In this document: piece after piece, positions 20,128 to 33,400 of the stretch | Layout of the letters: every line of letters starts with the position of its first letter | Numbering within the stretch: position 1 is the first letter of the stretch | Assembly: GCF_001625305.1 (NCBI RefSeq) | Contig: NW_017804242.1 | Span: 6,723,453-6,787,452, forward strand | Length of the DNA stretch: 64,000 nucleotides | Reading direction: 5' to 3' | Source: Branchiostoma belcheri | Taxonomy: Eukaryota > Chordata > Leptocardii > Amphioxiformes > Branchiostomatidae | The notes under the pieces: generated by a model | Databases searched by the model: none | Seen by the model: only the letters and a program-made list of their open reading frames with translations | What the model was told of the DNA's origin: nothing | Program-made: the position numbers and the translations under genes

Positions 20128-20530
20128 GGGGGCCCGCATGCCCTTTTCCGTAGAGCGTAATTGGCCGTTTTAATATTGATGAAAGACCTTTATTGTAAAT
20201 TTATGCTCAATTGCGAACTAAGTACAGGTGCAGGTCACGGCAAATAGCGATGGTAGACTGAAATATATCTATAGTAAAAACTACGTACATACTGCTTCTT
20301 CTCGCTTCTTAAAACAGTTGTAAATGTAAGGACAGATGGAGCCTATAGTACGAGGGTTATCAATTCTACGTAGAGCGTGGACGGCCCGCCCTACTTTAAC
20401 GTAGAGCGTAATTGGCGCATTTTGCGTAGAGCGTAGTAGTATTCGCCATTTTAATTCTACGTAATGCGTCGTAGACACTTGGAATTCATCGTACAGCGTA
20501 AATCGAGAGGTTTCCGAATTCAGCGTAGCC
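20128..20530. mobile_element. left terminal repeat region with subterminal motif array
   Basis: At least six spaced copies of a motif like cgtagagcgtaattgg (ttccgtagagcgtaat, ctacgtagagcgtgga, taacgtagagcgtaat, ttgcgtagagcgtagt, ctacgtaatgcgtcgt, catcgtacagcgtaaa). The block is the inverted counterpart of 23605-23830. Arrays of short subterminal repeats inside inverted termini are typical of transposase-binding ends, for example of CACTA-like elements. Confidence 0.7.
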
Positions 20531-20557
20531 TGTAGCCTGACTAATCGCGCTCCTGGC

Positions 20558-20672
20558 TACTCTCCAAGCAGAGGTTGGTGGGGGGGAGATCGTCACCGTT
20601 TCCACAAAAAAAAAAACGAGGCATGTATAAAACGGTGACGATCTTCCCCCACCAACCTCTGCTTGGAGAGTA
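20558..20672. mobile_element. short foldback MITE, TIR tactctccaagcagaggt
   Basis: The termini tactctccaagcagaggttg and its complement are perfect, and the arms continue through gagatcgtcaccgttt. It is flanked on both sides by gctcctggc, an 8-9 bp target-site duplication, so the insertion looks recent. It lies between the paired 20.1- and 23.6-kb terminal regions. Confidence 0.85.
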
Positions 20673-20837
20673 GCTCCTGGCGTCCGGCCGCCCCGACGTT
20701 GCCGCCCCCCCTTGGGGTGGGGGTCATTAACCTCCGGCCGAGAGCTTGTGTAACACAGGCTACACGCACAGATGCTACCAAAAACATAAGTTGTCTGGCT
20801 TATAAAGACCATGGCTGTCAACTGAGAACTCAGACTG

Positions 20838-20957
20838 CTACTCTCCAAGCAGAGTTTTGGGTTCGGGGTTATTTTTAGCGTGTTTTTAGGCTTTTTTATC
20901 GGGGTTTCTCTTTTGTACTGGATTTTTTCCCCACCAAACCCAACCTCTGCTGGCACT
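20838..20957. mobile_element. truncated copy of the tactctccaagcagag MITE
   Basis: Carries the left arm (tactctccaagcagagtttt, ttagcgtgtttttaggc, ggggtttctcttttg) and only a short right-arm remnant (caccaaacccaacctctgct). Confidence 0.75.
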
Positions 20958-21229
20958 CAACCCGGGGCGGGGCAAACCTATTCAGGAAACGTGACAGTGC
21001 TCCTCCCCGGGAACCATCAAATTATCATTAAGGATAACCATTGGATTATCACACATGCATCCAGCCAGTCAAAAAGACATTCATTCGGCCACACGACTGT
21101 GCCTATTCATGCGTATGGTTCACACCTCCTTGCTAAACGACTGTAATGTGTTGAAGTGATTAGGCTTATAGCACATTGAAGCTTTCGACTGCCAGCAGAA
21201 CCCCTGGTTCTCTCGAGTTCGACTATGGC

Positions 21230-21500
21230 CCGATTCACACGTGCGTCGTTTTTATGTGTCGGGCGTCGTTCGACGCGCGCGCGCGCGCGGCGCCCCGCGC
21301 GCAAGCTGTACGACACATTTTTCAATGGTATAAACAGGCCCGCCACCGCCGCGCGGCGCCTTGTGTCGTTTTTTCTGTGGCACCTTCGGGAGGTGCCACA
21401 AGTGCGTCGCGGCACACAGCGGGATGTCTGCGGCGAGGAAAAACATCATGTTAACAGACCTGCGTCGCGCGCAGCTCGCGCAGCCCATTTCCGCATCACA
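21230..21500. other. GC-rich segment with hairpins
   Basis: CpG-rich, with (cg)n-like runs and short inverted repeats (ctgtggcaccttcgggaggtgccaca). It could be a CpG island or a GC-rich MITE. Open frames here are overlapping shadows without family signature. From 21500 to 22426 I see no gene. Confidence 0.4.
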
Positions 21501-22426
21501 GAAGGTCAAATTTCTTCATTCCCGCGCTAGCCTGAAACCCACGCCACGCTCCTCTGTTTGTATCTATTCATTCCACTTCTGTATCAATTTCTACTTGTTG
21601 TTAGTTGTTTCTTCGGATTATTTTGTACGGATTGTTTGCTAAGCATTACTGCTTGTTTGCTGAGCATGGCAGAAGTCAACAGATCTATTAAAAATTATAA
21701 ACTGGTCCAGCGCTGAAACGCGATGTTTGATCGGGCTGTGGAACTTTGACAGAATTCAGAGCAAAATGTAAACTTTCAGAAAGAAGGAAGCCTTCGGAGA
21801 CATTGCCGAGGGCATGAAGCAGGAGGGATACAATAGGACCTCCAAACAAGTCCAGTAGAAGATAAGAGACCTCAAGTACTCGTACCGGAGAATCAGGGAT
21901 TCGAACAGTCGTAGCGGCAGGTCAGAGTTCACCACATGTGACACAGCGCGACGCAGACCGCCACAGCCCGCCACAGCCTATGTAGTACTAAGCTCGGGGG
22001 TGGGGGTCCAATCAGCCCTTGACGCTAGTTTATAAGCTATTTACATTTCTCGACTCAAGTACAACAGGTTTCAAGAGTCTAGATGCTGGAGACAGATTTG
22101 AATATATCTTTACATGTAATAATAAGTAAATATATAAAAGACTGCTATTTGTTACTAGAAAAAAATACAGAAACTCGTCATTAGCCCCACTCGATTGTGA
22201 CACTACTAGTATATCAAAGACTTGTGCAAGCCATAAGTTAGGTTTTATTCTACATTTAGTATTTTTAAATTTTTTAAATTTTTTTTCATTAGGTCTTATT
22301 CAACACATTTATTTTATTATTTGATATTTTTGCTTGCACTTTGCCATACATTGTACCATGTGCAATTGTGGTGCAATGAAAGTTCTTCTTATATGTAGTA
22401 ATACCGAGGGCCGGGGTTGTGTAACA

Positions 22427-22640
22427 TACTCTCCAAGCAGAGGTAGGGTTTTGGGGTATTTTTAGCGTGTTTTTAGGCTTTTTTTATCCGGGTTTCTCTT
22501 TTGCGCTGGAATTTTTTTTTCAACCAACGCTAGGGTTTGGTGGGGAAATAAATCCAGTGCAAAAGAGAAACCCCGATATAAAAGCCTAAAAACACGCTAA
22601 AAATACCCCACCTCTAAACCCTACCTCTACTTGGAGAGTA
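22427..22640. mobile_element. intact foldback MITE, TIR tactctccaagcagaggt
   Basis: A 214-bp element whose two halves are near-complete reverse complements (ttagcgtgtttttaggc / gcctaaaaacacgctaa). It is flanked by a perfect 8-bp duplication gtgtaaca (22419-22426 and 22641-22648). An 8-bp TSD suggests the hAT superfamily. Relatives are at 14.73, 20.56, 20.84 and 25.01 kb. Confidence 0.9.
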
Positions 22641-22944
22641 GTGTAACACAGGAAAAGCTATCAAACAATCGCACTCTCAAGAGGGTCAACAGTGTCAGGA
22701 TAAGTATGACACAGTCAACACGCACAAGTATTTCAAACTCCTCTACAATAGACAGACTTGCAAACAGTAGGTAGCACAGGTCAAGGTGTATTTAAACCTC
22801 CTTGCACAGGTTAACAACATTAGCAAACAGTAAGTCTAAACTAATGTTATAAGTTATAGACCACACCAATCCTATTTGCCGGTTGTAAGATTTTGAATTT
22901 CTGAATTATGGTGTAGACAATCCATCTTAGCCTTCTCGAGTTGT

Positions 22945-23072
<128 letters not shown>

Positions 23073-23104
23073 GACACACACCGGTGCAAATTTAGGCCGA
23101 AGCT

Positions 23105-23345
23105 TGGAGCCTACTACTGGATGCCCAACTCGTTTCGGGCCGCTAGCAATTTCCTTTGGCAGCCAAGAGCCCTTCGCCCGCCGGTCTGAAATATCTGCTA
23201 CGGGGAGACTGGCCCGGGGGAGTTTGGCTGGCCCTAGTAGTTCTATTGCCGGACAAACCCCTCGGCCTCAACTCCCCCGTAGCGGCAATTTTAGATAGGC
23301 GGGCGAAGGGCTCTTGGCTGCTGAAGGAAAACGGCTAACGGCCCG
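23105..23345. mobile_element. foldback MITE, TIR gggccgttagccgttttcct, copy 1
   Basis: The outer arms gggccgctagcaatttcctt / aaggaaaacggctaacggcc and the inner arms gagcccttcgcccgcc / ggcgggcgaagggctc pair. Same family at 25838-26055 and 47770-47925. Confidence 0.85.
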
Positions 23346-23604
23346 ATACTATGTAACAGTGGGGGGTTTATAGTGTGCGTTGTGTTTTGTACATGCATAG
23401 GTACATATATTCACAATATGTGCACAAGCATACTTTGGTGGACAACCACAAAGCGTCTTAACGGTAAGGTGTTAATTGTTTGAACATTTGTTTTTTTCAT
23501 GAGAAAATCTTCTGAAGCTCTGTCGTTATAAACAAGGAGCTTTCATGAAAGCTCGTTGTTTATAGCGCCAGAGCTTTCATGAAAGCTCCTTGCTATAAAG
23601 GAGG

Positions 23605-23830
23605 TCCCGACAACGCCCTACGCTGAATTCGGAAACCTCTCCATTACGCTTTACGATAAATTCCAAGTGGCTACAACGCAATACGTAGAATTAAAACGGC
23701 GAAAACGCTCTACGCAAAATGCATGCGCCAATTACGCTCTACGTTGAATTAGAGCGGTCCGTCTACGCTCTACGTAGAATTAAAACAACTGATTACGCTC
23801 TACGGAAAATGGCATGCGGGCCCCCCATTA
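23605..23830. mobile_element. right terminal repeat region with subterminal motif array
   Basis: Reverse complement of the 20128-20530 block: repeated acgctctacg motifs (attacgctctacgttgaatt, gtctacgctctacgtagaat, gattacgctctacggaaaat), ending at catgcgggcccccc, which mirrors ggcccgcatgcccttttccg at the left. Together they bracket about 3.3 kb that contains only other MITEs and a CA repeat. Confidence 0.7.
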
Positions 23831-23925
23831 AGCTGTTTATTTAGTTAATTGTTTCTAATTAACAGTTTAAGTGCTTGTTTTTATTCACAGTTCAATTGCT
23901 TACACTTCAAGTACTCACCCATCTG

Positions 23926-24191
23926 TCTACACGACGCTTCAGGCAGCCCTTCCATTGGTCAGGTCCTTAAAGGAGGAGGACCAATCAGCTAGCCCCTAAG
24001 AACGAGAGTTGTGTAACTCCGACTAGTTGACATATGTGGGATGTTAGATAACTGTCCATTCATGCTTGACCTGCCCATATTTGCATATCAAAGTAACGGC
24101 TGTTCTCGACAAAACGAAGGAATCTTGCGGGCAACGTGGCTGGATCGGACATTGTTCCCCTTACTCCTCTCTGTGGTCTTCAAGCTCCAAG
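23926..24191 (+). promoter_or_regulatory. promoter-like cassette with splice donor, copy B
   Basis: Second copy of the 16250-16507 cassette: inverted CCAAT pair (tccattggtc, gaccaatcag), octamer ATTTGCAT at 24079-24086, conserved acaaaacgaaggaatcttgc, and ctccaag|gtaaag at 24191/24192. The TATAAA of copy A reads tatcaaa here. It lies 3.3 kb upstream of the SLC5A8 start exon, whose acceptor at 27464-27465 could receive this donor. Confidence 0.42.
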
Positions 24192-24332
24192 GTAAAGATG
24201 ATCACTGTTTTCTATGAGCTTTTGTGAAAGAACTGTCCACGCAGCATCTTGCGCAAATAATTGATTGACTCTTTCCATGGAGTCAGAGGGACTCTATGCT
24301 CTTTCCGATTCCTCCCTATCCCCCGTATTGGG

Positions 24333-24590
24333 TAGCCTGGTATCCAGTCTGATTCGTGGTCGGGGCCGCAAGAGCTCTGGCCCGCCCGCCTCACATAAGC
24401 GTCCCGGTGTGTATTTCACGAGAGATTAAACCAAATCCCCGAGCATACTGTCTCTAATTAGCGTAACACTCCTACCGGGACGGTCTGTTGCACCCGGCGG
24501 GGGAAGGTCTTAGAGGCCCCGAAGACACAACCTGCCTAAACACCCCAATACCCCCAATCACGATCAGACTGGATACCAGGCTACGTATTG
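24333..24590. mobile_element. MITE with TIR tagcctggtatccagtctga, copy 1
   Basis: Left end gtagcctggtatccagtctg, right end cagactggataccaggctac. The interior includes cggtgtgtatttcacgagag and attagcgtaacactcct, shared with 49829-50107. Confidence 0.92.
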
Positions 24591-25010
24591 GGCTCTTGAC
24601 GTTTTTTTGTTGTTGTTGTATTTGGTTGTTGTATGACTGATCGGATATTGTGGTGTGTTACCGCCTGCAATGGTACAGTGAAAACGAAGCTATGTCTCCA
24701 CCACATGTGTCACAACGCCGACTGAAAAATTGTAATGATGTAGAGCCGGAAAGGGGACAATAGCGACAACAACCGTCGCCATGTAGGTCACTCGTGGGTT
24801 ATGCTCCCCAGGCATATTCTTCGTAATAAAGGGGTATATAATAGGCGAATCAGACTCTTTTTTTGCCGAATTCTACTTTGTAAAAAAATACCTTTATACT
24901 TACTAGAATTCGACAAAAATAGGGTCTGACTGGCCAGGGGACTGTGGGTCCACCGTTAGGGTTTTATAACTAAGTAGGTACTCAAAATGAACTCAATTGT
25001 GGCACTCCCC

Positions 25011-25233
25011 TACTCTCAAAGCAGAGGTAGGGTTTGGGGGGTATTTTCAGCGTGTTTTGGGGCTTTTTTTATCGGGGTCTCTCTTTTGCACTGAATTTTT
25101 TTCCCCACCAAACCCAACTGTTGGGTAAAAAAAAAATTACAGTGCAAAAGAGAAACCCTAATTAAAAAAAGCCTAAAAACACGCCAAAGATAACCCCAAG
25201 CCCAAACCTCTGCTTGGAGAGTGGCTCTCCCCC
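25011..25233. mobile_element. foldback MITE, tactctc(c)aagcagaggt family
   Basis: The arms tttcagcgtgttttggggct and ggggtctctcttttgcactg pair with the right half (cagtgcaaaagagaaaccct). Slightly diverged relative of the 22427-22640 element. Confidence 0.88.
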
Positions 25234-25837
25234 GGATATTGTTCTCCCTATTGTGCTAAGATTTTGAACCCGCGTTGTTAATTAGTAAATTACTGTCTGG
25301 TGGAGATACGGCGTGCTAGTAAGAGACAATGTTATCTATTCTTTATATCGCTCATGTGGATAATTGTTTATCCTATTTCTGTCAATTCTACTATCCTTAG
25401 AGGCATCCAGTGTAGTTTTAAAGGCTTGGAAACCCGATTTTTCAAAGCCAATATTCTAGTCATTTATCTACATACTGAGTTGAAACCACACTATCCCAAT
25501 TTATATTGACCCCCATGGAGCAAAAATTCCCAAAATTCTGACGGAAAATATGATACTGGATCTGATGATCGATTTAGGGTACCACCCAGAAAATAATCCC
25601 AGGGCTTGTTTCTGCAGTTTTGAATGCCAAAAGTGTGAAATGCCGATTTAAATGTGTTAATGCAAAGTAGTATGTGTGAATATCACAAAGATTGCCTAAT
25701 TCAGAATATTTTAACTCCCTGGGAAGGCCGGAAAACCGGACAATGCAGCTGTCACCGTGAAATTCGTATGATAATGGGGACTAAAATTTTAATTTTCGAC
25801 TTGATGCTGGGTCACTCAGCTAGGGCTCGCTTACCCT
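25234..25837. other. intergenic sequence, no gene seen
   Basis: Short frames at 25300-25509 and 25654-25851 show no domain character. There are no splice-supported coding segments. Confidence 0.5.
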
Positions 25838-26055
25838 GGATGCCAAACTAGTATCGGGCCGTTAGCCGTTTTCCTTCGGCAGCCGAGAGCCCTTCGCCCG
25901 CCTGCCTAAATTACCGCTACGGGGGAGTTGAGCCCGAGGGGAGTTGGCTGGTCCGGCCAGCCAAACTCCCCCCGGGCTAGACTCCCCCGTAGCGGTAATT
26001 TACACCAGCGGGCGAAGGGCTTTTGCGGCCCGGACAGCGAGTTTGGATTCCAGGG
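25838..26055. mobile_element. foldback MITE, TIR gggccgttagccgttttcct, copy 2
   Basis: Arms gggccgttagccgttttcct with gagcccttcgcccgcc, and the complementary half ending gcgggcgaagggcttttgcg. The core contains ggccagccaaactccccccg. Confidence 0.85.
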
Positions 26056-26489
26056 TAGGGCTCGCTGGATCTCCAAGTTGATTTAAGAATCCGACTGAGT
26101 TTGTGTTTTACGCCTGTTGCTATGTAACATTTTAATACTACACTTTTTAGTATCATATTTTTTTACGATTCGCGCTAGCAGTAAATATAACGGTAAAACA
26201 CTCAGAGACTGAGCCAGCACCGCACGTCTGCTTGGAGACTGACCTTTGGTGACCTCACTTTCTCCGAATGGGGTCAAGCTTGTTTAGTACTGACCAATAC
26301 GGTTATAACAACAATGCATCTAGTCCTGCGCTTTAGACCGAGAAAATTACCCATCATGCTTAGCGACCCCCTTCCACCACCGCCTGATCTAGTCCTGTCA
26401 AAATGACTCCATCTTGCTTAATGGCGAAGCACAACTGGTGATGGGTTCTCATATGACACAAAAGTTGTTAACCCAAATCCCCAAAATGC

Positions 26490-26633
<144 letters not shown>

Positions 26634-27477
26634 CGAAAACAATACCGGCTTTTCATTTCATAAAGGTTGAATTAAAAGTTGAGATAACAGTCTTGATGCG
26701 TCTGGTTGAGGACTGCTGTGAGTGTCTTCCCTACTGGACTGAGAGTTACGGAAAGGATAGGACGTCCTTGGTTACAGGCATGCGTACTTGATGTAGGATT
26801 ACATGGTGAAATACCTTCCGAATGCTGACCTGACAGATGACCAAGGACGTTATAACGTCCTTGATGTGACCTAACGAAAGTGTACACAACCCTCATCACC
26901 AAATCTCCAAGCAGATCCCAGGGCGGCAGAAGACAGTATCAAATTGACCAGGTAGTATCCATTCGCCAGAGGGCCCATGCTAGTTGGAGATTACTTTTAT
27001 AATATGGAAATGTGGAAAAGTTTATTGCAAATTCATGCCCGAGGGCTAATTGCAAGAACATGATAACAAAAATAAACAGTAAAAAGATGGCCGTGTTGGG
27101 ACATAATGCAATGTCAACACTCAGTCGAAGAAAAAGTGAAAATCCTAAACAAGAGCAGAAGTTATTTGATTGTATCCTTCTTTGCCAATGGTGAGGCTAA
27201 GGCAAGTAATAATGTGCCCGAGTTGTCCACCGCTGTGTCTTGTACTTTGTGTGTGACTTGTGTACACTTTTGTAAGGTCATCTATCTCAACAAGGATTAT
27301 TTGCTGTCCTTGGTCACTGAAAGCATGTCAATGTCTGAGTAAACGTACGCCTTAGTGACAAGCGTCCGAAGAATGTTTTTATTTAGTACCAAAGTCTTTT
27401 ACTTAGCCCCTTCAATTTTGTGTCGTCCTCAGTGTTGTGATTGTGATTTTTGCTTCCTTCCCCAGTACTGAGTGACG

Positions 27478-30400
27478 ATGGCGGCTGAGACGCTGTATTT
27501 CGGCGTGTGGGACTATGTCGTGTTCTCCCTCATGTTGGCGGTGTCGGCAGGTATCGGGCTGTACTACGCATGCACGGGAGGGAAGCAGAGCACACAGAAG
27601 GAGTTTCTCATGGCAGACCAGGTTAGTCACCTCAGATGCCGTTTGTCTCTTACTGCACAAAATCCATTCTTTAAATCTTCAAAATATGCGTTAAGGTTCC
27701 GTTTCTTCCCTTGTGGGTACAAAATGTACCTTTACGCAGGCTTCAAGGCATGCTTAGATGGAGCCGGAATTCGGGCAACGTGCAGTTTTCTTCTAGCTAC
27801 CGGATTCTGTCGAGATGTCATACAATCCAGCAGAATCACCGATTCTACCGCGATAGAGATCAAGATAAGAGTCTCTGCCGACATAGATCGCGATCCAGAT
27901 GCAACCAATGTGTTATGGTGGTATGCCATGTAGAAATCAAGGCAAAATGACATTCCACTTGCACAGTTCTGTCTTCTGAGCGAATATTCATAAGCAAAGA
28001 ACAAACATTACAATCCAGATCTCTAACTACCTGTAGAATCGCCAATTTTAATGGCGGTGGCCGAGATCCTGATCGCAGTTCCTGTCGACAGAGACTTCTA
28101 TCGCATTCTTTACCGGTAGAATCTCTCAGTTAGATCCCAATAGATGTCTGTATCCTGACATATCTTTAAAAGGTCGGTATCATAACATACCAGTCAAACA
28201 GAGACAATGTCTATAATTTTCTAATGATTCATCTAGCCTACACTGCAGATAGACAAATATTATTGAATGATAGAATGTAAATTAACTAATCCCTTGTCAA
28301 AGACAAACATAGACATTTTCAATCTAATTATATCACGTCCCAAACTCGTATCTACGTACCTAGGCCAATATATATGAAGTGCATTACAAATGAGACAATG
28401 TATTTAACGTAAGATATGTCATTACGCCATGTAGGCTCATATTTCTATAGTCATAGTTTTGGAAGAAACTTGAATAATTGTATTAATTGCTTTGTCATTC
28501 TTGCCATACTTTTTTTAAATTTTTTTTATGGGTTCACCACACCACGAAGTGGTGGTGAACCCATATTGCTTTTTCTGATGTTTCAGAATGGATTCAGCTT
28601 CTTCATTTTAGGGCCTAAGGTCCTGAAATTTGGTATGGAGGTACAGTGGGCAAATACCCCTAGGCGTTTTTTAAATTTTTGTGATACAGGCTTTTAGAAT
28701 GGTTTTATTTGAGTTTTTTGGCTGTGTTATAGCAAATGTATTACTGTGTTAGTGTGCCGTGTTTACCACGTCTGGGCATGAGTCATCACAATGGAATGCA
28801 GGGCATCAACCAATAGGCATGCAGCTTTCCTCTATACTTCTTGCTGATTGGCTGTTGGGATTTAACTTGATTAACACCTGCACAGAGCATTTCCACCTGC
28901 ACAGAGCATTTCTTGCTGATTGGCTGTTGGGATTTAACTTGATTAACACCTGCACAGAGCATTTCCATACTGACAGTATGTCTTTATTCAAGTGTTTTGG
29001 TAGGTATTTCAAGCTTTTCTGCTCCAGCATTGGAATGCGGGGCATGAACGTTTTTTATTTATTTTGAAAATCAATAGTTTGCATTATGCAATTAAAAATC
29101 CTAACCAATAAAGTAGGGAATAGCTATCCAACTGTTGTTTTAGTTGTATGTTACTTCATATTATAGTTATATCAATGTAAATCATTGTTTTCCCTTGTGT
29201 TTCTCATTCTTTCCCTGCCATGTCGTAAAATGTGGTGAACCCATCGCTGTATTTGCTCCAAAGCAAATATTGGCCTTTCTAGTTTTTAACGGTATTGCTC
29301 AATGCAAGGCCAATTATATTTGGCCACTTCTAGGCATAGAGCTAGAGGTACTTAAGGGAGTATATTGTAGCTATGTCAGAAGATGGCGGTGGACCTTTGT
29401 TTTGAAGCTTTGTGGATTGTAATCGGACGGAAAGCAGCTGTTTGGAAGAGAGTTCTATAATTTTGCAGTCCGGGGAAAGAAGCTGTTGTTGTAATATGAC
29501 TTGGAGACAGGTATGTTAACGGTGTATTGATGAGAACTGGAAGAGAACCTAGTGGCACGCTGAAAGGTTCTGAGTGGCGGAACAAGAAGTGCAAGTTCTC
29601 CTGAACATCGACCGTGAAAGTATCTGTAGAAGAGGGATAGAGATGCGAAAAGTTCATTCATTCATTATCTAATATGAACTTTGCATTCTTTCCTTCTCCC
29701 TACCAGTCCATGCCGACGTTGCCCGTCATGATGTCTTTGCTAGCCTCGTTCATCTCCGCCATCACGGTGTTGGCAGCCCCGGCAGAGGTGTACAGAAACG
29801 GCACCATGTACTGGAACTTCGCGGTGTCGGGGTCCTTAAGTATGGTGTTGGTAGCGAGACTATTCGTGCCGACTTTCTACAACCTGGGGCTGACAAGCAC
29901 GTATGAGGTTTGTAGAGCTATAAATACAGCACGTGATCGTTAACGTTTACTTATTATACCCGGACGGAAGTATTGTTTAGGTTGGCGCGAATTTATGGTA
30001 GGTTTGTATGTTTGGGTTCCGGAGTGAGCGGGCGGAGACTGAGGTTCGCTTGATTGACACGGTTTAACACTGGGCGCAAGGATTGTGGTCGCCAGGAATG
30101 TACGAAACAAAGCAATGTGTAATTGCGGAGAAAATTTCGTCAGATGATCGTACGAACAGTACATGATATAATTCATTCACGCAAATTATATTCACTTCCC
30201 AGAAGTATGAAATCTCTGATTTGTTGTTCAGAAATCACTGTGATACTGAATTGTGCCAAGTAGTTGAAATGATTCAGCTGAATGAAAAATGAAAAAAATC
30301 GCTGCTTTATAGATTATTATTATTATGGACTTTATTTGCAAAAGAAAATAACTTTTTCTCAATCTTTCCTTTTGATGTCCATGACCAGTACCTGGAAATC

Positions 30401-33400
30401 CGGTTCTCCAAGGCTGTCCGTTTACTCTGCACCGTCCTCTTCGTCATCAACATGGTCAGTATGTCACTTAGTGAAAAATTTTATTTTAGGAAAATAATGC
30501 TTTCGATCTTTAATTTTATTATAATAAAGCACACGTATCAGCCAGAATAGATGCTTTCAATGGAAACAATTAGTAACATCATTCTGTTGTTGACACTGAG
30601 TCGATTTTATTTTCCCCCTGTAGCTAGTGTACATGGGACTTGTTCTGTACACGCCGTCCCTGGCTCTTAATGCAGGTGAGTACAGATCTACAAATATCGT
30701 AAACTCACGAACAGAGGAGACCAATCTTGGCTATCCATTAGAAGCTCGACCAATAATAGCATAGCAATTAGCGGTTCGACCAATGAGAAAGTGGACCAAT
30801 GTTTTTTTTTGTATCTAAGTTAGTATCTTTTTTATTTCGACACAAGACAGTCACTTGTATGAGTAGGATTGTTCAAGATCCCCCGTGACGTTGGTATTGA
30901 AAAAAATGGATCATACAGAGCGCTAAACCCATGTCATTCGTATGAAACTTTCCTGTATTGTTGACGTTTTTTTAAATTCCCGTTTGTTTCAAGTAACTGG
31001 CCTGACGCTCTGGGGAGCCGTGCTAGGAATGGGCCTGGTCTGCACGTTCTATACCGCCTTGGTGAGTGACGTGTTCCTAAAGCAGCTTCAGGTGTCAGAC
31101 ACACACTATGGCCGTGTCTATACGGAATCACCCAAGGCGGTTTACATGTGGTTTACCCCGAAGCCGGTTTCAAGTGGCTCCATCTGAACGCTCCGAAATC
31201 ACATTGAAAGCGCCTCGATCCCAAGCCACTTCTAGAGGTGGTTTCGAATCGGTTTCCCCGCATCGCGATTTGCGTCTGAACGCAATGTGATTTCAATGTG
31301 ACTTCGCCTGGTCATGGATTACGGGGTGATATTTCTTTATTCATATGCAATACCAACTTTTACGTGGCAGCAACCTAAAGAGCAGTAATGGTCAAATAAT
31401 GTGTCCGTTGTAGGGCGAGCTTCACCGCCTCTGGCGGGACCACGTCGGTATTCGGCCGAGATACGCTGGGAGGGGGGCATCAGCAAGCAGGTCGTTGACC
31501 TTTGACATTAATAACACGCCACCTTGCGTGTTATCATCATACAGCAATAAATGTAGCTCAAGCGTATCGTGTTCGGACACGGTTTCACAGGTGTGTGTGG
31601 CACGTGGACCAGATGTGAGGAATGTGAGTTACCCGAATCGCGGTTTGGGTGATTCCGTTTAGACACGGCCTATACGAGCGAGCGATGTTTTTGTTTACTT
31701 CATATTAATGTAGATGCAAATGATTTGAAGACGTATGCAAATTATTGGCAGGCAAGTCAGCCAACCGGTACCCGCTTTTTGACAGTTTGCCGCTCACTGG
31801 CCGTGATGTCATGGCAATCGCTCGTATACAATGGCTCTAAAGCTAGTAAACTAATTACAATTCTCAGCCAATCAGGACCCACCTCACCAATTACTTCCAG
31901 CCAATCAGCACCCACATTACCAATTAGTTCCAGCCAATCAGCACCCACTGTTAGAAATCGCCTACTCTGTGTTTGTATCACCGTGGCCGTGACATGTACG
32001 CTGTGTGGTTGGTTCATCAAGTTGATATCTTTTTTTTATTATTATTTGCAATTCAATATGGATAAGACATAGTGATGAGGTACACTAGCTATAGCTAATT
32101 TTAACCTCACCACCAGACATACAGGTATACAGTGACAAAATACATGACAAAAAACAACAGAGAACAGCAAATGGATGGAAATGGATCATTAAATGGTAAG
32201 GAAGAACATGTTTTGTAGGCTATGTAGGAGTTAATCTAATACAAACCGTTTAGTATCAATAACGTAAGGATGGGTGATTGTCAAAATGTTACAGTTAGTT
32301 TGTATCTGGGTGTAAATTGGGTGATCCTCTAAGTATATGTTACAGAAGAATTGTTCAGACATGTTATGTGCATATCTTTCACCCCCAGGGCGGTATGAAG
32401 GCTGTGATGTGGACAGACACGTTCCAGGTAGTTGTGATGGTGGCGGGGTTCCTGGCCGTCATCATCCAGGGGACTATAGAGGCAGGGGGACCTGGTCGGG
32501 TCTGGGAAATCAACCGTCGGAGAGACAGACTGGAGTTCTTCAAGTAAGAAGTGAAATCGATTTGAGGATTGCATTGGAGAGTCCGCGGGGTGAATTTTTC
32601 AATCGCATGTTCCGACACACTAACTTTTCGGATGTTTAACCCGATTTCTGAGCGCCCACTCACTTTGGAACCCACACATACAAACGCCACTCTAAACAAT
32701 ACTTCCCGTCCTATGCACAAGTATATTATTCGTGCTACATTTGCAGTGTTGCTTGTTTTTTGTCCCCTCTTCTCATTATTTTCGTAGGAGGTCACGAGTA
32801 AATATTTCCCTTTAAGCCTGTATCACCCCCATCTAATTAAGGTTTAGTCAACAAATATATTAAGGCCACACCGATTTAATTTTATGGATGACATCCTCTG
32901 AAGACCCCCAAACTAGTGCGCGCGGGCGAAAAAAATAAAAATCCGGCCAAAAATAAAAATGCTACAAACCTGGTATTGTGAATTTGGCGCATTACATAGC
33001 GACGTATACGACAGGCCGACACATGCTGGATTTTTGCGGAATATATGAATCGACACTGCTGTACGTATGTACTGAGTTCTTGAGTCTTGGAGCTTCGGTA
33101 GCCTGGCTGCCGTCAACCACAGTTATCACCACCATGCACTACCCAGGCCTAAAGCCAGGCCAGAGCCTCGGAATACGTGATCTTTTTTTTTTTTTTTTTG
33201 AGATCGGGCGAAAATTAATGCGCGCGCGGATGTCATCCATAGAATTAAATCGGTGTGGCCTAATTTGAATGATAGGCTCTGTGAACTCTGTAAAAATAAC
33301 TGTATAGAAGATGAAAAACATTTTGTCCTGGAATGCCCATTGTACAGAGATCTACGCCTCTCTCTTTTTAACAATATCAAACTGGGCCAGAGATTTACAA

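Noticed and set aside
20281..20330. Tiny RT-like peptide (CFKKREE) on the - strand resembling the LINE end at 33.48 kb
   Set aside because: Too short to separate from chance, and it falls within the subterminal motif region.
27666..28045. Additional SLC5A8 exon or small gene in intron 1
   Set aside because: The frame continues only as read-through from exon 1. The peptide has no SLC5 similarity and exon 1 joins exon 2 perfectly.
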